Origin: Clostridium sp. OF09-36
Lineage (GTDB): Bacteria; Bacillota; Clostridia; Lachnospirales; Lachnospiraceae
Length of the DNA stretch: 62,867 nucleotides
Direction: 5' to 3'
NCBI RefSeq assembly: GCF_003481985.1
Contig: NZ_QUMD01000018.1
Location: forward strand, 1 to 62,867
Part shown: one piece after another, positions 38,754 through 48,347 of the stretch
How positions within the stretch are numbered: the first letter of the stretch is position 1
How the letters are laid out: every line of letters starts with the position of its first letter
Translations under genes and position numbers: made by a program
Notes under the pieces: model-generated
The model's input: the letters and a program-made list of their open reading frames with translations, nothing else
Databases searched by the model: none
Told to the model about the DNA's origin: nothing

Positions 38754-38787
38754 ACAGCCGGGGCGGCAGGTTCTCCCCGGCTGTTTG
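38754..38787 (+). terminator. Terminator after the P-loop protein gene
   Basis: The arms ACAGCCGGGG (38754-38763) and CCCCGGCTGT (38775-38784) are perfectly complementary and followed by TTGTGTG. Confidence 0.75.
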
Positions 38788-38827
38788 TGTGACATGATAA
38801 CAAACACTGCCAGGAGGAATAAAGGCA

Positions 38828-40231
38828 TTGGCAAAAAAGAAAAAATCAAAGAAGATTATAAGATTCCCAAGATTATATCATATCAATGTAGGCATGATCG
38901 TTTTTGCGGTCATCTTCCTTTATCTGGCGTTCAGTGTTTATACTTATTTGAAGAAGGATAAGGTGCAGTTTTACGAGGTTGTAGAAGGAAATATCGTAAA
39001 TGACCGCCAGTATACAGGAATCATCCTGCGGGATGAGCGGGTGGAAAATACAGACCGGGCCGGTTATATCAACTATTATATCCGTGAGGGAAAACGCGCA
39101 GCAATCGGCACCCGCATTTATTCGATCGACGAGACCGGCAATATGGCAGAGCTGATGCAGGAAAATCCCGATGCAAATGTCGGGCTGACGGACGCAAACT
39201 TAAGCGATGTAAAACGCCAGCTTTCTTCCTTTTCCATGAGCTACCGGGACCAGAAATTTGAGAACACCTATGACCTGCAGTATTCGCTGGAGGCGGCTGT
39301 GCTGGAGTATGCGAATTTTAATGCGCTCGGAAACCTGGACAGCATCATGCAGCAGGCAGGAGCTTCCTTTGTTCAGGTAACCGCCCCGGTATCCGGGGTT
39401 GTGTCCTACGCGGTCGACGGCTTTGAGGGCCTGACGGCAGACCAGGTGACGGAAGGCACCTTTGACCGTTCGGGCTATTCCAAGGCAATCACAAAGGCCG
39501 GACAGCTGATCGAGCAGTCTGCTCCGGTCTATAAGCTGATCACCTCCGATAACTGGAGCATTGTATTTCCGCTTGGGGATGAGGAAAAGGAGGAATACAA
39601 GGACCAGACACAGCTTCATGTTACATTTTCGGCCAACGACCTGGATGCGACCGGTAACTTTTCAGAAATTACCGGGGCAGACGGGGCCACCTATGGAAAG
39701 CTGGACTTTAACCAGTATATGGTACAGTTCGCTTCGGACCGTTATATCACCTTCGAGGTAGACAGTGAGAAGGCGGACGGCCTGAAGATCCCGGTTACGG
39801 CGGTAACGGAAAAGAACTTCTACCTGATCCCATTAGAGTATATGGCTCAGGGTGGGGACAGCAGTGACACCGGGTTTATGAAAGAGGTTTATTCGGAAAA
39901 CGGCACTTCGGCGGAATTCGTCCCGGTTACGATCTATTACGCGAATGAGGAATACTACTATATTGAAACAGGAGACGATGCGCCTTTGAAGGCGGGAGAC
40001 TATGTGGTGAAGCCGGATTCCCAGGACCGCTACCAGATCGGACAGACTGCATCCTTACAGGGTGTATATAATATCAATAAAGGCTATGCTGTCTTTAAGC
40101 AGATTGAGATCATAAAATCAAACGATGAATACTATTCGATCAAAAAGGGTACGAATTATGGACTGTCTGTGTATGACCACATTGTGCTGGATGCCAATAC
40201 GGTCTATGAAGGACAGCTGATCTACCAGTAA
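38828..40231 (+). CDS. HlyD-like membrane-anchored protein of the sepF locus
   Basis: 467 residues. A lysine-rich start (MAKKKKSKKIIR), one membrane helix (about 22-42), then a large external part with a beta-barrel/lipoyl-like hairpin (YTGIILRDERV, GYINYYIREGKRAAIGTRIY, VTAPVSGVVSYAVDGFEGL) and a helical hairpin between. The arrangement is that of HlyD-family adaptor proteins, and similar genes stand before yggS and sepF in related genomes. No transporter is encoded nearby, so a wall or division role is as likely as export. Start TTG, 9 bases after AGGAGG. Confidence 0.72.
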   Translation: MAKKKKSKKIIRFPRLYHINVGMIVFAVIFLYLAFSVYTYLKKDKVQFYEVVEGNIVNDRQYTGIILRDERVENTDRAGYINYYIREGKRAAIGTRIYSIDETGNMAELMQENPDANVGLTDANLSDVKRQLSSFSMSYRDQKFENTYDLQYSLEAAVLEYANFNALGNLDSIMQQAGASFVQVTAPVSGVVSYAVDGFEGLTADQVTEGTFDRSGYSKAITKAGQLIEQSAPVYKLITSDNWSIVFPLGDEEKEEYKDQTQLHVTFSANDLDATGNFSEITGADGATYGKLDFNQYMVQFASDRYITFEVDSEKADGLKIPVTAVTEKNFYLIPLEYMAQGGDSSDTGFMKEVYSENGTSAEFVPVTIYYANEEYYYIETGDDAPLKAGDYVVKPDSQDRYQIGQTASLQGVYNINKGYAVFKQIEIIKSNDEYYSIKKGTNYGLSVYDHIVLDANTVYEGQLIYQ

Positions 40232-40298
40232 CCCCGATCCACAGCTGGAAGGCGACGAAAGCAGTTATCTGGATTCTTAAGAACAGGAGGCGCAAGCT

Positions 40299-40985
40299 AT
40301 GAATATCATACAGGAAAATTTAGAAGAGGTAAGGGAAAATATCCGGAAAGCCTGCGAAAAAGCAGGCCGTTCCCAAAAAGATGTTACCCTGATCGCAGTC
40401 AGCAAAACAAAGCCGCTGTTTATGCTGGAGGAGGCATACGAGGCGGGTGCCCGCGACTTTGGCGAGAACAAGGTTCAGGAAATCCTTGAAAAATGCCCAA
40501 AGATGCCGGAGGATGCGCGTTTTCATATGATCGGCCACCTGCAGCGCAATAAGGTGAGGCAGGTGCTTCCACATGCAGTGCTGATCCATTCGGTGGATTC
40601 CCTCCGCCTGGCAGAGCAGATCGACCAGGATGCACAAAAGCTTGGGATCACGGCAGATATCCTGCTGGAGGTGAACGTGGCAAAAGAGGAAAGCAAGTTC
40701 GGGATGATGCCGGAGAAGGTGCCGGAAATGGTAGAGCAAATTGCGGCATTTTCCCATCTTAGGATCAAAGGTCTCATGACGATTGCTCCTTTCGTGGATG
40801 ATCCTGAAAAAAATCGTCCGGTTTTTCAAAAATTATATCAATTATCTGTTGACATCAAAAAGAAAAACATTGATAATGTTAGCATGAGTGTCCTTTCTAT
40901 GGGTATGACCGGAGATTATCAGGTAGCCGTGGAGGAAGGGGCAACCATGATAAGAGTCGGCACCGGAATATTTGGTGCCAGATAA
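40299..40985 (+). CDS. YggS-family pyridoxal phosphate homeostasis protein
   Basis: 228 residues, a PLP-binding TIM barrel without known catalytic activity that buffers PLP and affects amino-acid pools. The PLP lysine is K36 in IAVSKTKP. Further family motifs are FGENKVQE, FHMIGHLQRNKV, VNVAKEESKFGM and LSMGMTGDYQVAVEEGATMIRVGTGIFG. AGGAGG precedes the ATG. It lies directly before sepF, an arrangement conserved in Gram-positive division clusters. Confidence 0.95.
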   Translation: MNIIQENLEEVRENIRKACEKAGRSQKDVTLIAVSKTKPLFMLEEAYEAGARDFGENKVQEILEKCPKMPEDARFHMIGHLQRNKVRQVLPHAVLIHSVDSLRLAEQIDQDAQKLGITADILLEVNVAKEESKFGMMPEKVPEMVEQIAAFSHLRIKGLMTIAPFVDDPEKNRPVFQKLYQLSVDIKKKNIDNVSMSVLSMGMTGDYQVAVEEGATMIRVGTGIFGAR

Positions 40986-41005
40986 GATTGGAGAGAGAAT
41001 AGGTT

Positions 41006-41509
41006 ATGAGCATTTTGAGCAAACTGATGGATACCATGCGCTTTAGTCCGGAAGAGGACGAAGAATACTTTGGTCCGGATGACGATTATGAGGCAGAAAA
41101 GCCTGCCAAAAGGGGACGTTTCCCGGCACGTGATGATTCAGAAGGTTACGATGACGGGGGCGATGAAAAACCTAGATTTTTCTCTCGTTCTTCTAAAGTA
41201 GTTCCAATGAAGCGCGGCATGGAAGTATCCATGGTAAAGCCTACCTCCATTGAGGACGCAAGAGAAATTTGTGATTATCTGCTGGCCGGCAAGGCAGTAG
41301 TTCTGAATATGGAAGGAATCCACACAGAGGTTGCACAGCGTATCATCGATTTTACGTCCGGTGCAACTTACTCTATGAACGGAAACCTCCAGAAGATTTC
41401 CAGCTATATCTTTATTGCTACACCGGAATCCGTAGAGCTTTCCGGCGATTTCCAGGAAATAATCGGAAACGGCGCGCTGGATATATCAGGACTGAATATC
41501 CGTTTATAA
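41006..41509 (+). CDS. sepF: Cell division protein SepF
   Basis: 167 residues. The N-terminal amphipathic membrane-binding helix (MSILSKLMDTMRF) is followed by an acidic linker (about 15-65) and the FtsZ-binding core with MVKPTSIEDAREICDYLLAGKAVVLNMEG, QRIIDFTSGATYSMNGNLQKIS and YIFIATPESVE. It tethers FtsZ to the membrane. It is downstream of yggS by 20 bases and ends with a terminator-like hairpin. Confidence 0.95.
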   Translation: MSILSKLMDTMRFSPEEDEEYFGPDDDYEAEKPAKRGRFPARDDSEGYDDGGDEKPRFFSRSSKVVPMKRGMEVSMVKPTSIEDAREICDYLLAGKAVVLNMEGIHTEVAQRIIDFTSGATYSMNGNLQKISSYIFIATPESVELSGDFQEIIGNGALDISGLNIRL

Positions 41510-41559
41510 TAAGCAGACAAGAGCAGGTTACATACCTTTTGAGAAGAAGGAACAGGGGT

Positions 41560-41603
41560 ACAGACAATTTTCCGACGGACTGAGGAAGAATTGTCTGTAT
41601 TTC
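41560..41603 (+). terminator. Probable terminator after sepF
   Basis: The perfect arms ACAGACAATT (41560-41569) and AATTGTCTGT (41589-41598), with an inner TTCC/GGAA pair, are followed by a modest ATTTCTTT run. Confidence 0.65.
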
Positions 41604-41657
41604 TTTATATAAATTCTATATTACAGATTCAACAATGTGAAGAGGAGTACAGACACC

Positions 41658-42761
41658 ATGAGCGATCGTATGACAGTACACCGGGATGGAAAGCCCATTT
41701 ATGATATTGTAATGGAGGAAAATTATGACAAGCTGGGGAAGGAGGTTGCAGCTCTTTCCGTGCAGGAGAGAAGACTCTGTGTGGTGACAGACAGCACTGT
41801 GGCAGAGCTTTACAGTGAGACGGTGATCCGCCAGCTGGAGCCGGTCTGCAAGGAGGTGCATCTCTTTGTGTTTGAGGCCGGGGAAAAGAACAAGAACCTG
41901 GATACCGTGCGCAAGCTGTATGAGTTCCTGATCCAGAATCATTATGACCGGAATGATATGCTGGTGGCACTCGGCGGTGGTGTGGTAGGAGACCTCTGCG
42001 GCTTTACGGCTGCCACTTATTTAAGAGGAATCCGCTTTATCCAGGTGCCGACCACGCTGCTCTCCCAGGTGGATTCCAGCATTGGCGGAAAAACAGGGGT
42101 AGATTTTGATGCCTACAAAAATATGGTAGGGGCCTTCCATATGCCGCAGCTTGTATACACGGCGGCAGCCAGTCTTTTGACGCTGACAGAGGAGCAGTTT
42201 GCCTGCGGTATGGGCGAGGTCATCAAGCACGGTCTGATCATGGATGCCGGTTACTACGAATGGCTGCAGGAGCACCGGGAAGAAATTCTTGCAAGAGACC
42301 TGTCGATCTGCGAGCAGATGATCCTCATCAGCTGCCGGATCAAGCGCGATGTGGTTGAGCAGGATCCGACCGAGCAGGGAATCCGCGGAATCTTAAACTT
42401 TGGGCATACGCTGGGACATGCCATCGAAAAGCTGATGGATTTTAAACTGCTTCATGGACAATGTGTAGCTCTTGGCAGTATAGCTGCAGCGTATCTTTCT
42501 GCCGGGCGTGGAGAGATCACCATGGATGAGGCAGTACAGATCCGGAATGTATTTGAAGAATTCGGGCTTCCGGTTTCTATCAAGGATTTCGGACTTGCAA
42601 AAGAGGCGGTGATCGCTGCAACAAAGAACGATAAAAAGATGGATTCCGGAAAAATCAAGTTTATCCTGCTCCACCGGATCGGTGAAGCGTTCATTGACCG
42701 CACGGTAACCGATGAGCAGATGGAACAGAGTCTGGATCTTCTGATGGGAGGAGCTTTATGA
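41658..42761 (+). CDS. aroB: 3-dehydroquinate synthase
   Basis: Second step of the shikimate pathway: DAHP to 3-dehydroquinate, with NAD and zinc. 367 residues from the ATG at 41658. NAD-binding GGGVVGDLCGFTAATYLRGI, PTTLLSQVDSSIGGKTGVDF, zinc ligands in GEVIKHG, and RGILNFGHTLGHAIE. It overlaps lspA by 4 bases (ATGA), so aroB, lspA and rluD form one unit even though their functions are unrelated. Confidence 0.95.
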   Translation: MSDRMTVHRDGKPIYDIVMEENYDKLGKEVAALSVQERRLCVVTDSTVAELYSETVIRQLEPVCKEVHLFVFEAGEKNKNLDTVRKLYEFLIQNHYDRNDMLVALGGGVVGDLCGFTAATYLRGIRFIQVPTTLLSQVDSSIGGKTGVDFDAYKNMVGAFHMPQLVYTAAASLLTLTEEQFACGMGEVIKHGLIMDAGYYEWLQEHREEILARDLSICEQMILISCRIKRDVVEQDPTEQGIRGILNFGHTLGHAIEKLMDFKLLHGQCVALGSIAAAYLSAGRGEITMDEAVQIRNVFEEFGLPVSIKDFGLAKEAVIAATKNDKKMDSGKIKFILLHRIGEAFIDRTVTDEQMEQSLDLLMGGAL

Positions 42762-43279
42762 AGACAAAGGGATTTAACTTGCTTTCCTGGGCAGCACTAA
42801 GCCTGGCACTGGTGCTTTTAGACCAGTATACCAAGCTTCTGGCGGTGGCTCACTTAAAAGGCAAGACTCCTTTCGTGATCCTGGACGGAGTCTTCGAGCT
42901 TTTGTATTCGGAAAACCGCGGCGCTGCGTTCGGCATGCTGCAGGGAAAGCAGGGCTTCTTCTTCCTGATCGGGGCAGTTGTGCTGGCTGCCGCTATTTAT
43001 GTGATGTGGCGCATGCCGGGCTGGAGTAATCTGCGCTATACTGCTCTTAGGATCTGTACGATCCTGATCACAGCAGGGGCACTGGGAAACATGGTAGACC
43101 GCACAAGCCAGGGGTATGTCGTGGACTTTTTGTATTTTAAGCTGATCGATTTCCCGATCTTTAATGTGGCAGATATCTATGTGACCACAGCAACCGCAGC
43201 TTTGCTGGTTTTCCTTTGCTTCTATTATAAAGAGGAGGATCTGGCAATCTTTGAGTGGAAGAAAGGGGAACGCCGGTGA
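42758..43279 (+). CDS. lspA: Lipoprotein signal peptidase
   Basis: Type II signal peptidase that cleaves prolipoproteins at the lipobox cysteine. 173 residues with four membrane helices, LVLLDQYTKLL, YSENRGAAFGML, and the two catalytic aspartates in GALGNMVDR and FNVADIYV. It would process the carboxypeptidase lipoprotein encoded at 37.3 kb. The start overlaps aroB, the end overlaps the pseudouridine synthase. Confidence 0.95.
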   Translation: MKTKGFNLLSWAALSLALVLLDQYTKLLAVAHLKGKTPFVILDGVFELLYSENRGAAFGMLQGKQGFFFLIGAVVLAAAIYVMWRMPGWSNLRYTALRICTILITAGALGNMVDRTSQGYVVDFLYFKLIDFPIFNVADIYVTTATAALLVFLCFYYKEEDLAIFEWKKGERR

Positions 43280-44190
43280 CCTACGAACTGACAGTGCAGT
43301 CCGGTGCAGGACAGCGGATCGATAAATATTTAAGTGAACAGCTTGCAGACCTGACTCGTTCCTATCTCCAGAAGCTTTTAAAAGATGGCGGCGTTACGGT
43401 GAATGGAAAAACAGTCAAGAGTAACTATAAGCTTTCTGAAAATGACCAGATTTTCCTGGAGCTTCCGGACGCAGTAGAGCCAGAGATCGAGGCAGAGCCT
43501 ATGGATCTGGATATCCTGTACGAGGATAAAGACATTATTCTGGTCAATAAGCCAAAAGGGATGGTAGTGCACCCGGCAGCCGGCCACTATACCGGAACTT
43601 TGGTAAATGGGTTGATGTATCACTGCAAAGATGAGCTTTCCGGGATCAACGGCGTGATGCGTCCGGGAATTGTTCACCGCATCGATATGGACACCACCGG
43701 CGTCCTGATCGTCTGCAAAAATGACAAAGCGCACAATGCGATCGCCGAACAGCTGAAGGTACACTCCATTACCCGCAAATATTATGCGATCGTTCATGGT
43801 GTGATCAAAGAGGACGAGGGTACGGTCAATGCCCCGATCGGACGTCACCCAGTGGACCGCAAGAAGATGAGCATTAACCAGAAAAACGGAAAAGAGGCAG
43901 TCACGCACTACCATGTGCTGAAGCGTTTCCGGCGTTTTACGTTTGTGGAATGCCAGCTGGAGACGGGACGGACGCATCAGATCCGGGTACACATGGCGAG
44001 TATCGGGCATCCGCTTCTTGGCGATCAGGTGTATGGACCGGCGAAGGTACCATTTTCCGGACTTCAGGGCCAGACACTGCATGCAGGAGTGCTTGGAATC
44101 ATTCATCCGTCCACAGGAGAATACATGGAATTTCAGGCACCGCTTCCGGAATACTTTGAAAAGCTTTTGCGGAAGCTGGAAAATGATTAA
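43276..44190 (+). CDS. RluA/RluD-family pseudouridine synthase
   Basis: 304 residues from the GTG at 43276, which follows AAGGGGAA and overlaps the lspA stop. The N-terminal S4 RNA-binding domain (RIDKYLSEQLADLTRSYLQKLLKDG) is followed by the catalytic domain with HRIDMDTTGVLIVCKN containing the catalytic Asp and LETGRTHQIRVHM. Position after lspA is the usual place of the YlyB/RluD-type gene in Firmicutes; the rRNA target cannot be fixed from sequence. Confidence 0.93.
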   Translation: MTYELTVQSGAGQRIDKYLSEQLADLTRSYLQKLLKDGGVTVNGKTVKSNYKLSENDQIFLELPDAVEPEIEAEPMDLDILYEDKDIILVNKPKGMVVHPAAGHYTGTLVNGLMYHCKDELSGINGVMRPGIVHRIDMDTTGVLIVCKNDKAHNAIAEQLKVHSITRKYYAIVHGVIKEDEGTVNAPIGRHPVDRKKMSINQKNGKEAVTHYHVLKRFRRFTFVECQLETGRTHQIRVHMASIGHPLLGDQVYGPAKVPFSGLQGQTLHAGVLGIIHPSTGEYMEFQAPLPEYFEKLLRKLEND

Positions 44191-44310
44191 AAAATATTCT
44201 GAAAATAGACAAAAAGCCTCAAAATGTTCCTATACTATTTACGCTTTTTGTGCTATAATCTAATTAATAAAAAGAATTACATCATGTGGATGCTGAAAGG
44301 AGAAGATCGT

Positions 44311-44952
44311 ATGAAGGGAAATCTTGTTATTACAATCGGAAGACAGTGTGGAAGCGGCGGTAAAATGATCGGTCAGAAAATTGCCGAGAAGCTTGGTGTA
44401 AAGTGCTACGATAAAGAACTTCTAACCAGAGCGGCAAAAGAAAGCGGTTTATGTGAGGAACTGTTCGAGACACATGACGAAAAACCGACCAGCAGCTTTT
44501 TATATTCCCTGGTCATGGATACATACTCTCTCGGGTATACGACTTCATCGTATATGGATATGCCGATCAATCACAAAATCTTTCTGGCGCAGTTTGAAAC
44601 GATCAAGAAGCTGGCGAAGGAAGAATCCTGTGTTATTGTAGGCCGGTGTGCCGATTATGCATTGGCAGACGATCCGAACACCGTATCTGTTTTTATCACC
44701 GGAAACGATGAGGACAAATTAAAGAGCATCAAGGAGCTGTACAACGTGGACGATGCAAAGGCAAAGGACATCATGGTGAAGACCGATAAAAAGCGTTCCA
44801 GCTATTACAATTACTATTCCAGTAAAAAATGGGGCGATTCCAGAAGCTACGATATGTGCATCAACAGTTCCGTACTTGGACCAGACGCTACAGCTGACAT
44901 GATCATCACATTTGCGAAGGCGAAAGCAGCACAGAACGAGGCTGATTCCTAA
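44311..44952 (+). CDS. Cytidylate kinase-like family protein
   Basis: 213 residues with the nucleotide-kinase fold: ITIGRQCGSGGKMIGQKIAEKLG has a P-loop variant (G-R-x-x-G-S-G-G), then CYDKELLTRAA, CVIVGRCADYAL and SYYNYYSSKKWGDSRSYDMCINS. These match the AAK6 / cytidylate-kinase-like family common in Clostridia, whose substrate is not established; a true Cmk would have a different insert. AAAGGAGAAGATCGT sets the ATG. A TATAAT at 44254-44259 is a probable -10. Single-gene unit. Confidence 0.85.
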   Translation: MKGNLVITIGRQCGSGGKMIGQKIAEKLGVKCYDKELLTRAAKESGLCEELFETHDEKPTSSFLYSLVMDTYSLGYTTSSYMDMPINHKIFLAQFETIKKLAKEESCVIVGRCADYALADDPNTVSVFITGNDEDKLKSIKELYNVDDAKAKDIMVKTDKKRSSYYNYYSSKKWGDSRSYDMCINSSVLGPDATADMIITFAKAKAAQNEADS

Positions 44953-45071
44953 AGCTGTAACAGATATGGTAACAACTGTGATAGAAAATTAATACTTTTT
45001 TCACATCTATCACTTAAAATATCAGGCAAGGTATGTTATACTGAAATACAGTTTAAATGAGGAGAAATACC

Positions 45072-46715
45072 ATGTCTGAAGAAAAGAAAGACTATAACCA
45101 GATCTTAAAAAGAGCCAGAATGCGCAGAAAGAGAGCGAAGTACCTGCATTATGCAGGCATCGGGGTTCTCCTGCTCCTTCTGGCTTTGTGTATCGTAATC
45201 TTCGCAAAGAAAGGGGGCTTTCCGGTTCCGGCCGGAAATTCCGGTGATGCGGCAGCGGATGCCACTGCATCTAATGCAAGGCAGGCGGATGCCGGTGGGG
45301 AAGAGGCGCTGTCCATTGACGCAGAAGCACAGGCGGCCAGTGAAGAGCTGGCCCAGAAGCAGGCAGTTGTGGATTCCTACCAGAATCTTGGGCTGGTGCA
45401 GGTTTCTGGCTATTTAAATGTCCGTGAAACGCCGGGCTCCGATGGCAATATCATTGGAAAACTGGAGCAGAACAGTGCCTGCGAGATCTTAGGTACGGAA
45501 GGTGACTGGGACCATATCACATCCGGCGGCATTGAGGGTTATATTCATAACCAGTATGTGATCAGCGGGGAGGAAGCCCGCACGAAGGCACTGGATTACG
45601 TTACGAAAATGGCCATCATCCAGACCGATAAGCTGAATATCCGCCAGGAGCCAGTGTTAGATCCGGCTAATGTAGTAGGACAGGCACTTGTGGATGAACG
45701 CTATCCGGTTGAAGACGAGCAGGATGGCTGGGTGAAAATTGAGGAAGGCTATATTTCCGCAGATTATGTCACCGTGGAATATGCCTTAAATGAAGCCCGC
45801 AAGCTGGACTTAAAGACAATGGCACTGAACCAGTACGACAATCTGGTCATTTCTAAGGTCAATAACTACTTAAACATCCGCAAGGAACCGAGTACCGATT
45901 CCTCTGCAAACATTATCGGTAAATTCCCGGGGCAGGCAGCAGGTGAAATCCTGGAGACGCTGGATGGCTGGTACAAGATCAAGTCCGGCTCCATTACTGG
46001 CTATATCACGGCAGATCCGCAGTATGTAGCAGTAGGGCAGGAGGCAAAGGACCTGGCAGTCGGGGCAGCTTCCTTAATGGCGATCGTAACCACTGACCGC
46101 TTAAATGTCCGGGCAGAGCCGAACACCGATGCGAAGATCTGGACCCAGATTTCCAAGGAAGAGCGCTACAATGTAGTTTCCCAGCTGGACGGCTGGGTCG
46201 AAATCGAGCTGGACACCGGCGACGGTGATAGCGGCGAGTCAGCCGATAATGCGTATATTTCCACACGCGATAATAACGTCGAGGTGCGTTATGCCTTAAA
46301 CGAAGCGATCAAATTCTCACCGCTTGAGGAAAAAGCAAACCAGTCTGCATCCCTGCGCAGCCAGGTAGTCAACTATGCACTGCAGTTTGTGGGCGGACGG
46401 TACGTCTGGGGCGGCAATGACCCGCATACCGGTGCAGACTGTTCTGGATTTGTGAAGTATGTGCTGAGCCATGTGGCAGGCGTGGGCCTTCCGCGGACCT
46501 CCAGGGAGCAGGCAAAGACAGGCCGCTCCGTTAAGTCCAGCGAGATGCGCCCGGGAGACCTGATCTTCTATACCAACAGCAAAGGAACCGTCAATCATGT
46601 AGCCATGTATATCGGAAACGGCCAGATCGTTCATGCGGCAAGCCGCCGGAGCGGAATCAAGATTTCCACCTGGAACTACCGTACACCGAAGACCATCCGG
46701 TCCTTCCTGGATTAA
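45072..46715 (+). CDS. SH3-domain NlpC/P60 peptidoglycan hydrolase
   Basis: 547 residues. A cytoplasmic N-terminus and a membrane helix (about 25-47) are followed by four bacterial SH3 repeats, each with a NVR/NIR-x-E/A-P core (about residues 110-165, 175-235, 260-315, 335-390). The C-terminal NlpC/P60 domain has C457 (GADCSGFVKY) and H509 (NHVAMYIGNG). It is a tethered endopeptidase that cuts stem peptides, probably in cell separation or turnover. I use the ATG at 45072 behind GAGGAG. A strong terminator follows. Confidence 0.93.
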   Translation: MSEEKKDYNQILKRARMRRKRAKYLHYAGIGVLLLLLALCIVIFAKKGGFPVPAGNSGDAAADATASNARQADAGGEEALSIDAEAQAASEELAQKQAVVDSYQNLGLVQVSGYLNVRETPGSDGNIIGKLEQNSACEILGTEGDWDHITSGGIEGYIHNQYVISGEEARTKALDYVTKMAIIQTDKLNIRQEPVLDPANVVGQALVDERYPVEDEQDGWVKIEEGYISADYVTVEYALNEARKLDLKTMALNQYDNLVISKVNNYLNIRKEPSTDSSANIIGKFPGQAAGEILETLDGWYKIKSGSITGYITADPQYVAVGQEAKDLAVGAASLMAIVTTDRLNVRAEPNTDAKIWTQISKEERYNVVSQLDGWVEIELDTGDGDSGESADNAYISTRDNNVEVRYALNEAIKFSPLEEKANQSASLRSQVVNYALQFVGGRYVWGGNDPHTGADCSGFVKYVLSHVAGVGLPRTSREQAKTGRSVKSSEMRPGDLIFYTNSKGTVNHVAMYIGNGQIVHAASRRSGIKISTWNYRTPKTIRSFLD

Positions 46716-46720
46716 AATAA

Positions 46721-46768
46721 AAAGAATTCTTCCCAATGGCAGGATATAGTGGGAAGAATTCTTTTTTT
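46721..46768. terminator. Bidirectional terminator between the hydrolase and the LysR gene
   Basis: The perfect 15-bp arms AAAGAATTCTTCCCA (46721-46735) and TGGGAAGAATTCTTT (46750-46764) are followed by a run of T, with A-runs on the opposite side. Confidence 0.9.
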
Positions 46769-46780
46769 GATTTACAAAAT

Positions 46781-47716
46781 TCACTTGGTATCAGAAAACA
46801 CAGTTCCATGCAGGAATGGTTTTTCTACTTCGGTCAGAATATGGATGAAATCGCGCATATATTTTGTGAGATATAAGTCTTTCCGGTGGCAAAGGTAAAA
46901 GCTCCGCTGGTTCTCAATGCCCTTGATCGGGTAAACGGCACAGTACGGATACAGCTCCGGGGACATTTTGATGTAGTTGATCGGACAGATCATCACAGCG
47001 TCACAGGCGATGGCGGTACGTTTACCGACTTCAATGCTTGTAGTTTTTAAGAGGATTTTGGGCTGTATGTCGTAGGTGGCGAAAAGTTGCTTTTGGACTG
47101 TGCTGACATTATGTCCTTCCTTGCTGGAGATAAAATTCTCATTTTTTGCTTCGCTGATCTCAATCGGAGTTCCGGAGGGAATTCGCTTAGCTAGGTTGGT
47201 ATTACGGCTGGTCAGAAGAACCAGGTCTTCATCCTCGATCAGGATATAATTCAATTCTTCATGTTTGGGATAAGTAGTAATGCAGGCAAGATCAATAGCG
47301 CCTTCCAGAAGCATGGATTCTGTGATGGAAGAGCCGTGTTCGTGCAGATCGATGTCCACATAAGGGTACCGTTTCATGAAGCGGGGCAATACATAAGGAA
47401 GTACCTGCATGGCACGCTGCACCGGAATTCCAAGCTTTAAGGAACCATGATCTTCGTGATTGATTTCATCGATCTCTTTTTGCAGGTTGTTGTTGATAGT
47501 AAGGATCTGCTTAGCTGCTTCGATATATTTCTCACCGGCATAGGTCAGGGTAATGGAATCAGTGGAACGGTTAAAGATCGCGGTTCCAAGGTTGGTCTCC
47601 ACAAGCTTGATCATCTGGCTTAAAGATGGCTGTGAAATATAAAGTTTTTTGGCTGCTGCGGTGATGCTGCCTTCCTGCATGACCGTCAGCATATACTGGG
47701 CGTGCTTGATATTCAT
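46781..47716 (-). CDS. LysR-family regulator, probably of the citrate lyase operon
   Basis: 311 residues. N-terminal winged helix (MLTVMQEGSITAAAKKLYISQPSLSQMIKLVE) and a two-lobed effector domain. It is transcribed away from citDEF across a 331-base gap, the classical arrangement for a LysR activator and its target. The effector is probably citrate or a related tricarboxylate, which is inference from position. It ends into a bidirectional terminator shared with the NlpC/P60 gene. Confidence 0.88.
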   Translation of the reverse strand: MNIKHAQYMLTVMQEGSITAAAKKLYISQPSLSQMIKLVETNLGTAIFNRSTDSITLTYAGEKYIEAAKQILTINNNLQKEIDEINHEDHGSLKLGIPVQRAMQVLPYVLPRFMKRYPYVDIDLHEHGSSITESMLLEGAIDLACITTYPKHEELNYILIEDEDLVLLTSRNTNLAKRIPSGTPIEISEAKNENFISSKEGHNVSTVQKQLFATYDIQPKILLKTTSIEVGKRTAIACDAVMICPINYIKMSPELYPYCAVYPIKGIENQRSFYLCHRKDLYLTKYMRDFIHILTEVEKPFLHGTVFSDTK

Positions 47717-48047
47717 AGGAAAGACTCCGTTTCTGTGCCTGTCTGCACATAAGATCGTGAGCGACAGGAGTGGTAATATTTCTATCTATCATAGCATAAA
47801 AAGGGCTTTGATTCAATTGCGTGACCTTGTTTGAATTGATATAACTTTTTTATTAGTGCGCTATAGGTTAAAAATTATCAAAAACAAAAAAGCCATAGAG
47901 CGAAAATTATATCCACTATAATAATTTAAGTATTTGAAAGATTGTACTTCAAGTGATACACTGTGGGAGAACAAAAAACCGGTGTGTGATAGCAAAAACA
48001 TACGGCGAATCAAGTATTGATTGTCTTCGGACAAAAGGAGGAAAAAA
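47717..48047. promoter_or_regulatory. Divergent regulatory region between lysR and citD
   Basis: No gene. On the plus strand TTGAAA (47934-47939) and TACACT (47957-47962), 17 bases apart, form a credible promoter for citDEF with an untranslated leader of about 75 bases. CGCTATAGG (47851-47859) is roughly complementary to CCATAGAGCG (47893-47902), and AATTAT/ATAATT flank 47905-47926; these could be LysR half-sites. The citD RBS is AAAGGAGG. Confidence 0.6.
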
Positions 48048-48347
48048 ATGGAAGTAAAGAAAGCTGCCATGGCAGGTACCCTGGAATCCAGCGATGCCCA
48101 GGTTACCGTAGAGCCGGGAAATGGTACTGTTGAGCTTTCCATCGAGAGCAGTGTGATCCATCAGTTTGGAAAGCAGATCAAAGCAACCGTCCTTGAGACC
48201 TTAAACCGTCTGGACGTAACAAACGCAAAGATAACCGTTGTGGACAAGGGTGCTTTGGACTGCACCTTAAAGGCACGTGTTGAGTGTGCAGTATACCGTT
48301 CCAACGATATCACTGAAAATCTTCCATGGGGAGGTGTAATTAAATAA
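48048..48347 (+). CDS. citD: Citrate lyase acyl carrier protein (gamma subunit)
   Basis: 99 residues. Carries the 2'-(5''-triphosphoribosyl)-3'-dephospho-CoA prosthetic group on Ser14, seen in AGTLESSDAQVTVEP, which matches the known modification site of CitD. AAAGGAGG lies 7 bases before the ATG. The last base of its stop overlaps the start of citE. First gene of the citrate fermentation operon. Confidence 0.95.
   Translation: MEVKKAAMAGTLESSDAQVTVEPGNGTVELSIESSVIHQFGKQIKATVLETLNRLDVTNAKITVVDKGALDCTLKARVECAVYRSNDITENLPWGGVIK

Noticed and set aside
43378..44106. 242-codon minus-strand open frame opposite the pseudouridine synthase
   Set aside because: No RBS and no recognisable motifs; the plus-strand gene is clear, so it is a shadow frame.
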